Assembly (NCBI GenBank): GCA_900768505.1
Contig: CAAGED010000023.1
Coordinates: forward strand, 49,052 to 113,051
Reading direction: 5' to 3'
Length of the DNA stretch: 64,000 bases
Source of the DNA: Lentisphaeria bacterium
Lineage (GTDB): Bacteria; Verrucomicrobiota; Lentisphaeria; Victivallales; Victivallaceae
Under the pieces are notes generated by a model, which was not told the DNA's origin, did no database searches, and saw only the letters and a program-made list of their open reading frames with translations. Both the position numbers and the translations under genes were made by a program. Shown here in pieces: positions 36,862 to 45,145 of this stretch (its first letter is position 1; each line of letters begins with the position of its first letter).

Positions 36862-37637
36862 CACTCCAGCAACCTCCGCAGCTCCACATCCGGCGCGGCG
36901 CTCCGCATTAATTTTTCACCAACCAGAAAGGCTTGCGCTCCGGCGCGGCGCAAAACATCAATATCGCCTGCACTGCCAATTGCGCTCTCGGCCACGGCGA
37001 TTCTGGATTTTTCAATTTTTGGAAGCAGCTTCGCCACCTCCTCCAAACTGGTGGTGAAATTGTGCAAATTACGGGCATTAATCCCAATTATCCGCCCGTC
37101 GCACTCCTGAAGAAAATCCACCTCCGCCGCCGTATGCGCCTCGGCCAATACTGCCAAACCTAAATCTTCCGCTGCTTGCAGCAAACGACAAAATTCACTC
37201 TTATTCAGCATGGCGGCAATCAGCAAAACCGCGTCCGCCCCGGCTATCCGCGCCTGATAAAGCTGATATTCGTCAAAAATGAAATCCTTTCTAAGCAGTG
37301 GAATTTTCACCAGCTGCCGTACTAGACGCAAATTATCCAAACTGCCGCCGAAAAAATTTTTTTCCGTCAATACTGAAAGTGCCGCCGCCCCTCCCAAAAC
37401 CAGCGCCGTTGCCAACTCGCCAATTGAAAAATCCTCCCGTATAATCCCCCTGGAGGGCGAGGAGCGTTTGAGTTCGCCAATGATATTTATTCCCTCCCCG
37501 CACAACGCTCCAGCGAAATCCAATGTCGGCGGCAAATCCGCCAGTTGCGCCTTTAATTCAGTCAGCGGCAAAATTTGCTTCTCCTGCTCCAGCTCAATTT
37601 TTTTCAGTTCAATAATTTTTTGCAAAATATCATCCAT
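36861..37637 (-). CDS. trpC: Indole-3-glycerol phosphate synthase
   Basis: A 258-residue barrel enzyme closing the indole ring. Conserved blocks: IGELKRSSPSRGIIRED (near residue 55, catalytic Lys), LSVLTEKNFFGGSLDNL (near 87), PLLRKDFIFDEYQLYQARIAGADAVLL (catalytic Lys near 115), LAEAHT, IGINARNLHNF and VAESAIGSAGDI. The ATG overlaps the trpD stop by 8 nt. Confidence 0.98.
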   Translation of the reverse strand: MDDILQKIIELKKIELEQEKQILPLTELKAQLADLPPTLDFAGALCGEGINIIGELKRSSPSRGIIREDFSIGELATALVLGGAAALSVLTEKNFFGGSLDNLRLVRQLVKIPLLRKDFIFDEYQLYQARIAGADAVLLIAAMLNKSEFCRLLQAAEDLGLAVLAEAHTAAEVDFLQECDGRIIGINARNLHNFTTSLEEVAKLLPKIEKSRIAVAESAIGSAGDIDVLRRAGAQAFLVGEKLMRSAAPDVELRRLLE

Positions 37638-38643
37638 TGCTCACCTCAATCAGGGTATTTAATTTCTGCAGCGCCGCTCCGGAATCAATGGACTCCGCCG
37701 CCATTTTCACCCCTTCAGCCAGGTCAGCAGCCTTGCCGTAGGTATAAATTGCCGCTCCCGCATTGAGCAACACCGCCGAGCGGGCGCCATGACGGATTTC
37801 GCCGTGGAGAATACCCTTTAAAATAGCCCCGTTGGTTTTAGGGTTACCTCCTTGAAGCTCCTCCGGCGAGGCGACACTGCCCAGCAGCAATTCAGGGAGC
37901 AACTCATAAGTTTTAATATAATCATCCTTTAATTCGCTTACCCGGGTCGGCGCGCAGCTGCTGATTTCATCCAGCCCGTCCATACCGTGAACCACCATCG
38001 CCCGCTTCATACCCAATTTTTTCAACACCTCTGCAAATAATTCAGTCAATTCCGGCGCATAAACTCCCAACACCATACAATCCACATTTACCGGGTTGCA
38101 CAACGGCCCAAGGAGATTAAAAATGGTACGAATCCGCAACTCCCTCCGCAACGCCCCCACCTTCCCCAGCAAGGGATGCATCTTTCTGGCGTAGAGGAAA
38201 CCAATACCGTACTCGGCAATTGAATATTCAATCAACTCCACCGGCGCGTCCAAATTATATCCCAGCGCCTCCAACACATCCGCCGCCCCGCACAAACTGG
38301 AACTGGCCCGATTGCCGTGTTTCGCCACTGGTACTCCGGCTCCGGCAATCACAAAACTGCTGGTGGTGGAAATATTGAAACTCATGGAGCAGTCGCCACC
38401 GGTTCCTACAATATCCACCAAATTACGCTGCGCGGAATTAATATACAATGCGTTGTTCCGCAACATTTTTGCGCCGCCAAGCAATTCATCGCCGGTAATT
38501 CCTTTCATCCGCAGTGCCGTCAGGAATGCCCCCACCTGCACCGCCGGAACCGTTCCGGAAGTGATTAACTCCAACGCCTCAGATATCATTTTACTTGACA
38601 ACGCCTTACCGTCAAAAATTTGATTTATGTACTGGACTAACAT
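37630..38643 (-). CDS. trpD: Anthranilate phosphoribosyltransferase
   Basis: A 337-residue enzyme adding phosphoribose to anthranilate. Conserved segments: VDIVGTGGDCSMSFNISTTSSFVIAGAGVPVAKHGNRASSS (near 78-115; PRPP-binding GTGGD and KHGNR), and RTIFNLLGPLCNPV (near 168). VHGMDGLDEIS is also present. The start at 38643 overlaps the trpG stop by 7 nt. It is a stand-alone protein, not fused to TrpG. Confidence 0.97.
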   Translation of the reverse strand: MLVQYINQIFDGKALSSKMISEALELITSGTVPAVQVGAFLTALRMKGITGDELLGGAKMLRNNALYINSAQRNLVDIVGTGGDCSMSFNISTTSSFVIAGAGVPVAKHGNRASSSLCGAADVLEALGYNLDAPVELIEYSIAEYGIGFLYARKMHPLLGKVGALRRELRIRTIFNLLGPLCNPVNVDCMVLGVYAPELTELFAEVLKKLGMKRAMVVHGMDGLDEISSCAPTRVSELKDDYIKTYELLPELLLGSVASPEELQGGNPKTNGAILKGILHGEIRHGARSAVLLNAGAAIYTYGKAADLAEGVKMAAESIDSGAALQKLNTLIEVSNG

Positions 38644-39224
38644 TTTGCCACCTGAATTTGAGCCATTTTCAAGAAATTCGCCAACTGCCGCTTGCCGGTG
38701 GTGGTAAGAATTGATTCCGGGTGGTACTGGATACCCTCCAGCAGATACTCCTTGTGACGGATGCCCATGATTTCGCCGTCATCAGTTTCGGCGGTAATCT
38801 CCAATTCCTGCGGCAGCGTCTCCCGTTTCAAGGCCAGTGAGTGGTAACGCACCACCTTGATTTTTTGCGGCAGATGCTCAAACAACCCTCTGCCGTCGTG
38901 ATTGATTTCTGAAATCTTGCCGTGCATTATCTGCACAGCATTATCCAAAATCATTCCGAATTCCAAACCTATCGCCTGATGACCGAGGCAGATGCCCAAT
39001 ATTGGCAATTTTCCCTTGAACTCATGTAAAATCGCCATCATATTTCCAGCCTTCTCCGGCCGCCCGGGTCCGGGAGAGAATACAATCGCCTCCGGGTTAA
39101 GTTTTCTCACGCCGCCACAGTCAATGACATTGTTGCGAATCACCTTTACTTCAACGCCCAACTGTTGAAACAATTGAGAAACATTGTAGGTAAACGAATC
39201 AAAATTATCAATTATCAGAATCAT
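38637..39224 (-). CDS. trpG: Anthranilate synthase glutamine amidotransferase subunit
   Basis: A 195-residue class I amidotransferase supplying ammonia to TrpE. The nucleophile Cys is in ILGICLGHQAIG (near residue 80), and the His-Glu pair in GIQYHPESILT (near 172). The opening MILIIDNFDSFTYNVSQ and VFSPGPGRPE are standard. ATG 39224 is preceded by GAGGT; it starts 24 nt after the trpE stop. It may also serve p-aminobenzoate synthesis. Confidence 0.96.
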   Translation of the reverse strand: MILIIDNFDSFTYNVSQLFQQLGVEVKVIRNNVIDCGGVRKLNPEAIVFSPGPGRPEKAGNMMAILHEFKGKLPILGICLGHQAIGLEFGMILDNAVQIMHGKISEINHDGRGLFEHLPQKIKVVRYHSLALKRETLPQELEITAETDDGEIMGIRHKEYLLEGIQYHPESILTTTGKRQLANFLKMAQIQVAKC

Positions 39225-39248
39225 TTTTTTAACCTCATATCTTCCCAA

Positions 39249-40658
39249 TTATTTCAAATTTTCAACCGCTTTTTTTACCGCTTCCAACAACGCCTTGCCC
39301 TTGTTCAGCGTCTCCACATATTCCGACTCCGCATTGGAATCAAACACAATCCCGGCGCCCGACTGCAAAATCAGCACTCCGTGTTCAATCTCCATGGTGC
39401 GGATCGTGATGGCCAAATCCATGTTGCCGGTAAAACTGAAGTAGCCGACCGCACCACCGTAAAACCCCCGTGATTCCGCTTCCAGCTCATTGATAATCTC
39501 CATCGCCCGGATTTTCGGCGCACCGGAGAGCGTTCCCGCCGGGAAGGTCGCCTTTAATAAATCAAAAGCATCGTATTGTTTGTCCAGAACCCCCTCCACC
39601 GTACTAACCAGATGCATGATGTGGGAGTAACGTTCCACCGTCATGAAATCCTTAACCTGCACACTCCCCGCCGTCGCCACGCGCCCGGCGTCATTGCGCG
39701 CCAAATCCACCAGCATCAGGTGTTCCGCCCGCTCCTTGGGATCGGCCAGCAATTCATTGGACATATTGCGGTCCGCCGCCTCATCCCGCCCCCGGGGGCG
39801 ACTGCCGGCGATAGGGCGCAGGAAGATTTTTCGATCCGTCAGCCGCACCAGGGTTTCCGGCGACGAACCAATCAGGGTTTTAGTGCCGATTTTCATAAAA
39901 AACGTGTATGGCGACGGGTTGACCATACGCAACGCCCGGTAAATCTGCAAAGTAGGCAGATAACTGGAAGCAATGAATTTTTGCGAAAGCACCACCTGAA
40001 TTATTTCGCCGTCGTATATATATTTCTTGGCTTTCTCCACCATATTAATAAAGCCGTCATGGCTGATATTGGCAGTTAGTTTTGAAATATTACTTTTAAT
40101 TTCCGGAATTACCGGCGACTGCGCCAATCTGCCGCGAATTGCGGCAATCTTCTTCTGAGCGTCATCGTAGGCGGAATGTAAATTTTCGTAATCGTCAGTC
40201 TTAACCGAAATAATGATATACAGCGAGTGTTTCAGGTTGTCGAAGACGATCATCTGATCACAAATCATAAACCGCGAAGTAACCGGATTACCTGATTGCT
40301 TGGGCGGCGGCAGCACCTCAAACTCATTGACCGTTTCATAATCCATATACCCGACCGCGCCCCCGGTCAATGGCGGAAGTTCCGGCAGCACTACCGGCTT
40401 CAAGTCGGCAAATTCCCGGCGTAAATCCATAATTGAACCGCCCTTTTTTACCTCAAAAATCTTCCGCGGATTCACTCCGATAAAAGAGTAACGCCCGAAA
40501 CGTTCTCCGGCTTCCACGCTCTCCAGCAGGAAAAGATTTTCGTCATTGCAGAAACGAGCCAGCACCGAAACCGGGGTCTCCAAATCAGCCACGATTTTTT
40601 CATAAACCGGAATTACATTGCCGCTTCCGGCATACACTTCAAATTCTTCAAATTTCAT
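39249..40658 (-). CDS. trpE: Anthranilate synthase component I
   Basis: A 469-residue chorismate-using enzyme, first step of tryptophan synthesis. The N-terminal LLES motif (NLFLLESVEAGERFGRYSF, near residue 45) binds tryptophan in relatives, so feedback inhibition is expected. The catalytic region has LSQKF, SPYTFFMKIG, LIGSSPETLVRL, RPIAGSRPRG, ERAEHLMLVDLARND and TFPAGTLSGAPKIRAMEII. ATG 40658 has GAGGTG 8 bases before it. It heads the trp/phe operon and is preceded by a leader with a terminator-type hairpin. Confidence 0.98.
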   Translation of the reverse strand: MKFEEFEVYAGSGNVIPVYEKIVADLETPVSVLARFCNDENLFLLESVEAGERFGRYSFIGVNPRKIFEVKKGGSIMDLRREFADLKPVVLPELPPLTGGAVGYMDYETVNEFEVLPPPKQSGNPVTSRFMICDQMIVFDNLKHSLYIIISVKTDDYENLHSAYDDAQKKIAAIRGRLAQSPVIPEIKSNISKLTANISHDGFINMVEKAKKYIYDGEIIQVVLSQKFIASSYLPTLQIYRALRMVNPSPYTFFMKIGTKTLIGSSPETLVRLTDRKIFLRPIAGSRPRGRDEAADRNMSNELLADPKERAEHLMLVDLARNDAGRVATAGSVQVKDFMTVERYSHIMHLVSTVEGVLDKQYDAFDLLKATFPAGTLSGAPKIRAMEIINELEAESRGFYGGAVGYFSFTGNMDLAITIRTMEIEHGVLILQSGAGIVFDSNAESEYVETLNKGKALLEAVKKAVENLK

Positions 40659-40678
40659 AATTCACACCTCTTTTGGGC

Positions 40679-40724
40679 AAAAAAAAACGAGCTGCGTCCT
40701 CCATTCACCGGGAGAACCAGCTCG
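40679..40724 (-). terminator. Attenuator-type terminator hairpin in the trpE leader
   Basis: On the minus strand CGAGCTG (40724-40718) pairs with CAGCTCG (40694-40688) with an inner CTCC/GGAG stem, then nine T residues to 40679. It ends about 20 bases before the trpE start and lies inside the predicted transcript, so it can stop operon transcription before trpE. The upstream gene already has its own terminator at 40973-41009. The sensing mechanism is unknown. Confidence 0.75.
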
Positions 40725-40762
40725 CAATAACACGACAAAACTAATCTACGGATTGTTTAAAC

Positions 40763-40792
40763 AATATAAGCAAATATAAAAAAGCTTGTAAA
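40763..40792 (-). promoter_or_regulatory. Promoter of the trp/phe operon
   Basis: TTTACA (40792-40787), 18-base spacer and TATATT (40768-40763) on the minus strand. Transcription would begin near 40756, giving about 100 bases of leader before trpE. Confidence 0.6.
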
Positions 40793-40972
40793 ATAAAACA
40801 ACAATTCAAGCGCGACAAGTCAAGCAATTGCGAGCCCTAACGGGACTGCCATCGCCAGAAACTAAATCGATTGAAATGCTGCAAATTCACAAGAAAAACC
40901 TTTCATTTTAATTATCTGCAATTACGATAACCACATTTTTGTGATTTTCAAATCGCAAATGCGAATTTTCTT

Positions 40973-41009
40973 AAAAAAAATCCCGAAATCTGAAAGATAA
41001 CGGGATTTT
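40973..41009 (-). terminator. Terminator of the secreted-protein gene upstream of trpE
   Basis: On the minus strand AAAATCCCG (41009-41001) pairs with CGGGATTTT (40985-40977) with an inner ATCT/AGAT stem, followed by a run of T residues. It lies 29 bases past the stop at 41039. Confidence 0.75.
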
Positions 41010-41038
41010 CAATTTAAAAACGCAATTCAAAAAAATGA

Positions 41039-41992
41039 TTAAAACTCAAAATCATCTTCTGCGTTAATCTCCTCAGTTTCAGCGCCGTTTGAGTTCATCA
41101 GCTGCTTTTGAGCCTGCTTCTCCGTCTGCTTGCGACCAAAAGCCACCAACTGGTCAATCAAACTCTTATTGAGATCAACGCCAATGGAAATAACCTCATC
41201 GGTATTTTTTAAACTGATGGCATTTTTCACTGCGATTGCCAAATTCTGATCTTCAGCAAGCCCCATCTGCATAATTGCCATCATCTGATTAGCCTGCCCG
41301 AACATTTGGGCAGCAATCTCCTTGGAGGCAAACGCCGCATCAACCTTTAGCGTCAGAGCGGCATCGGCAACATTCAAGGAGCCCTTAATCATCTTGGGCG
41401 CATTCGGAGCGGCCGGATTTACCACGCCGTTAGCCACAAAATAAATTGACGCATTGGTGTCCACTCCGCTCTTCTGAACCTCAGCCTTGCCGCCGCCAAT
41501 GGTATCAAAATATTTATCATTGGAGCTGAACATATAAAGTTTATCCCCCAATTTGGCAAAACACCAGTTGTCTTTAAAACGGTAGCCGTTGTATTTGCCG
41601 AATTTTCCGGCAATCGGATTGACACCGTCTTTCTTAAACGACTCAACAAGCTGCTCTTCCGTTACTTCCGCATTGGCCACAAACGCCAGATTCTCCTGGT
41701 CCTGACCGAAAACCACCACATCGCTGACAACATCCTGGAAGTTGCCTTTGAAACCGGCTTTGGAAAATTCCGACTGAACATTGTCCAAACCATTTTTCAA
41801 CTCCGGATTGCCGGCAATGGCATCCTTTACCAACTGAGTCTTAAAAATCTGCATCGGCTTGGCGCCAATTACAAACTTCTGCTGCGCCGGAACATAGTCC
41901 AACAAATCTCCGGCAAAAATATTGCCGCTAATCAATAATCCGCCGACAAATCCCGCGCCAATCAGACAACTTTTAAAAAAATTTTTTTTCAT
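41039..41992 (-). CDS. Secreted protein of unknown function
   Basis: A 317-residue protein with a signal peptide (MKKNFFKSCLIGAGFVGGLLISGNIFAG, cut near residue 28; only the first part quoted is charged). The mature part alternates strands and helices with conserved-looking LLDYVPAQQKFVIGAKPMQIF near the start, and ends in a charged, acidic tail (GAETEEINAEDDFEF). It resembles exported proteins with repeats of a DUF3352-like pattern, in which a substrate-like loop is compared across two halves, but I cannot assign it firmly. It has AAGGAT before the ATG and its own promoter and terminator, so it is monocistronic. Confidence 0.7.
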   Translation of the reverse strand: MKKNFFKSCLIGAGFVGGLLISGNIFAGDLLDYVPAQQKFVIGAKPMQIFKTQLVKDAIAGNPELKNGLDNVQSEFSKAGFKGNFQDVVSDVVVFGQDQENLAFVANAEVTEEQLVESFKKDGVNPIAGKFGKYNGYRFKDNWCFAKLGDKLYMFSSNDKYFDTIGGGKAEVQKSGVDTNASIYFVANGVVNPAAPNAPKMIKGSLNVADAALTLKVDAAFASKEIAAQMFGQANQMMAIMQMGLAEDQNLAIAVKNAISLKNTDEVISIGVDLNKSLIDQLVAFGRKQTEKQAQKQLMNSNGAETEEINAEDDFEF

Positions 41993-42037
41993 TACTTTAC
42001 AATCCTTATTTTTTGATTAATCAGGCACTGTTTTTTC

Positions 42038-42066
42038 AATATATCCAACACTTGTTTTAACAATAA
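42038..42066 (-). promoter_or_regulatory. Possible promoter of the secreted-protein gene
   Basis: TTATTG (42066-42061), 17-base spacer, TATATT (42043-42038) on the minus strand. The -35 element is weak. Confidence 0.35.
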
Positions 42067-42139
42067 CACGCTTTATGTAAAATACAATCCCAAAAAATCA
42101 GTCTAATCCATTATTTTATGTTAATATTCCAAGCCAAGG

Positions 42140-43177
42140 TTAAAAATAACGAATTACCGAGCGACTGCGCAATTTCTTAACATACTTATCCAACGCCTCA
42201 GAACGAAATTTCAGCTCCAATTTGCGCTTGATCATACTTCGTAATTCCGCCGGCTCAACCTTTTTTCCGGGTCGAAAATCTTCCACTTTCAAATAATAAA
42301 CCATCGTGCCGTCATCAATCGGCCCAAAACAAAATCCTTTTTTCCCTGCGTCAACCTCGCCAATCGCCGCCTTGAAATCCACCCGCAAATCCGGCACCTT
42401 CACCCACCCCAATTTTCCGTTGTTGTTGTTACCAGGCCCAATCGAATATTTACCAACCAACTCATCAAAAGAATCCGGATTTTCAGCTAATTCTTCCAGC
42501 ACCACGGCGTTGTTTAAGGAAAACTTCACATCCGACTTGTCCAGCATTATCAGCTTCAAATTCACCTGGGAGGCCTCGTCGTACTTGCCAGTTAGACGGT
42601 TGAACTCCTCATTAATCATCCGTGGCGTCACATTGCTGCTCAGATACATCTGCTGCCCCAACATCGCCTCAATAATTATCCGTTCCCGGGCTCGCTGCCG
42701 CATCTTCTCCATTGAAATACCCGACTCGCTTAATTTATGCTCCAACTCCGCCCGGGTACTGCAACCGATTTCCCGCATAAAATCGTTGATAATATCCTCA
42801 ATATGCTGCAGCTTGATGGGAAACGGCTTCTTGTTGTACTCCGCCAAAATCAATCGCCGCCCGATCAAATCATCCAGTGTAATCTGCCGAATCCGCTTAA
42901 TCTCCTCCATCACCTGCCCCGGGGGACAAGTCATATATATTTTACTCTCCTCGGAACGGCTCTCGGCATAAACATCGCTAAGGCATATCGCCTCGCCATT
43001 CACCGACGCCAAAACCGAATCCACCACCGCGCCGCCCCGGGGCTGAAAACTGTATTTTATATCCTCCTGCATCATGGGCAGGGCGGAATTTTTTTCCATT
43101 TCCGTTTCACCGCCATTCAGCAGCATAATGCCGCTCAGAAGACAACCAATATAAAATAGTATTTTTCCCATCCTCAT
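42140..43177 (-). CDS. SurA-like periplasmic chaperone with a peptidyl-prolyl isomerase domain
   Basis: A 345-residue exported protein. It opens with a hydrophobic signal (MGKILFYIGCLLSGIMLL; the Cys could also make a lipobox). Residues about 55-190 resemble the SurA N-terminal domain (SVLASVNGEAICLSDVYAESR, LDDLIGRRLILAEYN). Residues 215-325 match a parvulin-type PPIase core (SFDELVGKYSIGPGNNNNGKLGWVK, YYLKVEDFRPGKK). E. coli SurA has two parvulin domains; here one is seen. It would guide outer-membrane proteins such as LptD. ATG 43177 has GGAG about 10 bases before it. Last gene of a long cluster containing lnt, pdxA and a pump. Confidence 0.8.
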   Translation of the reverse strand: MRMGKILFYIGCLLSGIMLLNGGETEMEKNSALPMMQEDIKYSFQPRGGAVVDSVLASVNGEAICLSDVYAESRSEESKIYMTCPPGQVMEEIKRIRQITLDDLIGRRLILAEYNKKPFPIKLQHIEDIINDFMREIGCSTRAELEHKLSESGISMEKMRQRARERIIIEAMLGQQMYLSSNVTPRMINEEFNRLTGKYDEASQVNLKLIMLDKSDVKFSLNNAVVLEELAENPDSFDELVGKYSIGPGNNNNGKLGWVKVPDLRVDFKAAIGEVDAGKKGFCFGPIDDGTMVYYLKVEDFRPGKKVEPAELRSMIKRKLELKFRSEALDKYVKKLRSRSVIRYF

Positions 43178-43228
43178 AAATTCTAACTCCAATAAAAGAT
43201 TCAATTTGCACCCAGTCCGGAAAACAGT

Positions 43229-45139
43229 TCAGCGCTTAAGCAGCCACGGCAACTTAAACACCGCAGCCAGCAACAACGGCGCAAACACCAGTTCCGGCCA
43301 AAAATAATTCAACCCGACAATCAGCAGAGTAGCCGCCGCAATTCCCAAAAATTCATTGCGAATTATTCCGCAGTCATGAATTTCATCGCCGCAAAGCAAA
43401 TTGCCCCGGGTACCGGCGACACTAAGCCCCAGCAGAAACATCAGAACGCAGAGCATCAGTTCAATTTTATCCGCCCCGACCAATATTATCCCGGCTCCCG
43501 CCAGCAGCAGCAATACATTCCAACACCGGCACACTTTAAAATTATAATTCACAAAATACAATATTCCAAATGCAAACACCGACAATGACGCCAGCAACGG
43601 ATTATTAAAGGTGAATATATAAACCGGCAACACAACCACGCCAGCTGTCAAACCATTTTCCAGCGAATGCCAATAACTCTTATCTTTCGCGCCGCCTCCC
43701 AGCCAGAACCGCAACAACAAATAAACCGCACCTCCGGCGCACAACCAATAATATTTACTCAACGGCGTTTGATTCTCCGGCTCTTTCACCCCATGCAGAC
43801 TCTCTGCCGGCTCGTTGTACTCGCCAGCCAATTCGTAGAGCAGTTTAGCTACGCCGTAGGTATCGGGCGTTTCCTGAAACAAGGTGGCCAACTCTCCAAA
43901 ATTACTCCCGATTTTCAGCTTGCGCTCTCCGCCCTTGACAAAATACCACAAACGTCCGCCGCCGGGCAGAAGTTTTGCCTCACCCAATTCCAATGGATAC
44001 TCAAAATTATAATTACGCATTAAATCATGTTCAAGAACCAGCATTCCGCCGTCATTGAGATAATCCGCCAGTAAATTTAACGTCATACTGAAGTAACGTT
44101 TTGCCATCGGGATTGAGCAATCCAGTACAATTATATCATACTTCTGATCCAATTTACGCAATGAGCCGCTCACTGACTTCTCATTTAAATTGGTATTGCT
44201 TTTCTGCCAGAATTGATCCAAATTCAATATCCGCCGCACCGAATTTATACCGTAATCCGGGAAAAAAAGTTCAACTTTTCTGAAATAATCTTCCTCTCCC
44301 AGTCCCGCATATCGAGTGTTGAAAGGAGATACCAGCAACAACGCCGCCGGTTTTACCACCCCGGACTGCTTCAGCAAGGAGTACTTATCGTAGTATTTGC
44401 TCCACTCCGCCGCCGTGGCAAAGTCAGCCCGGCGGATTCCGTCCCGGGTTGAAAAGAATCCGCTTCCACTTTCCCGGTCGATTACCGTCAGATAGCCGCC
44501 GCGATTGTATGCACGACGCAATAACTCATTTCGCGTATTTCCAGCGGCGCCCCAGCGTTCATCCCCCAGCACTTCGACATAATAACGCCAGACGACAAAA
44601 CCTAAAAACATCACCGCCAGCACCTGCAGAAAACGGGTGGTCACAATGCCGATTTTTTCATTTTTTTCGCCGTTCTGAAATTTTTTCCCGCTCAAATACC
44701 AGCTCATCGCCAATAATAAGCCACTGCCGGCCAAGCCACTCTCCGGCAGATATTGCCATAAAAACAAGCCGCCGATAAAAAGAATTATCTCCGAGAATCG
44801 GCAACGCTTCAATACTTGAAGCATAATCATCCCCAAGCCAACCGCCGCCAACGCCAAACCACCCAGCGTACCAGCCAGCGGCTTGTCGCAACAGGAGTTG
44901 AAATATATTGCAATCCCGCACAGCGGCGCAATTATCATATTTACCGACATGAAATTGAAATTCCGCCGCACCAGCGCCTCCGCCAGCCAGACTCCGCCAA
45001 ACACCGCCAGCATCCAGGCGGCACTCCAGAGCAGTTGATTCCAACCGGGGGCGAAGATATACTCTCCACGAAATTCGTTCAGCAAAATCCCGCCCAGCAA
45101 TCCCAGCAGTAAATATACAAATTTACGATATATTCTCAT
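43229..45139 (-). CDS. Polytopic membrane protein with a degenerate spermidine synthase-like core
   Basis: A 636-residue protein with about six transmembrane segments before residue 200 and six more after 470. The soluble middle (about 215-460) contains RKLDQKYDIIVLDCSIPMAKRYFSMTLNLLADYLNDGGMLVLEHD, split here as KYDIIVLDCSIP and LADYLNDGGMLVLE, like the C-terminal strands of spermidine synthase-type methyltransferases. The glycine-rich SAM-binding loop and acidic partner are missing; in their place is LLLVSPFNTRYAGLGEEDYF. Fused membrane spermidine-synthase-like proteins are common in bacteria with unknown roles. This one could be a pseudoenzyme or bind another ligand. It lies 6 nt from pdxA, same strand. 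Confidence 0.7.
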   Translation of the reverse strand: MRIYRKFVYLLLGLLGGILLNEFRGEYIFAPGWNQLLWSAAWMLAVFGGVWLAEALVRRNFNFMSVNMIIAPLCGIAIYFNSCCDKPLAGTLGGLALAAVGLGMIMLQVLKRCRFSEIILFIGGLFLWQYLPESGLAGSGLLLAMSWYLSGKKFQNGEKNEKIGIVTTRFLQVLAVMFLGFVVWRYYVEVLGDERWGAAGNTRNELLRRAYNRGGYLTVIDRESGSGFFSTRDGIRRADFATAAEWSKYYDKYSLLKQSGVVKPAALLLVSPFNTRYAGLGEEDYFRKVELFFPDYGINSVRRILNLDQFWQKSNTNLNEKSVSGSLRKLDQKYDIIVLDCSIPMAKRYFSMTLNLLADYLNDGGMLVLEHDLMRNYNFEYPLELGEAKLLPGGGRLWYFVKGGERKLKIGSNFGELATLFQETPDTYGVAKLLYELAGEYNEPAESLHGVKEPENQTPLSKYYWLCAGGAVYLLLRFWLGGGAKDKSYWHSLENGLTAGVVVLPVYIFTFNNPLLASLSVFAFGILYFVNYNFKVCRCWNVLLLLAGAGIILVGADKIELMLCVLMFLLGLSVAGTRGNLLCGDEIHDCGIIRNEFLGIAAATLLIVGLNYFWPELVFAPLLLAAVFKLPWLLKR

Positions 45140-45145
45140 TGAATG

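Larger units (their letters stand above)
40659..41038. other. Leader and spacer upstream of trpE
   Basis: A 380-base gap between the upstream secreted-protein gene and trpE. From right to left it has the upstream terminator (40973-41009), an AT-rich stretch without visible features (about 40800-40970), the trp promoter (40763-40792), a short leader of about 100 bases and the hairpin with T-run at 40679-40724. No leader peptide with repeated Trp codons is visible. Confidence 0.65.

Noticed and set aside
40679..40756. Leader peptide (trpL) before trpE
   Set aside because: A GTG-started frame with one Trp codon overlaps the hairpin, but it has no tandem Trp codons or ribosome-binding site.
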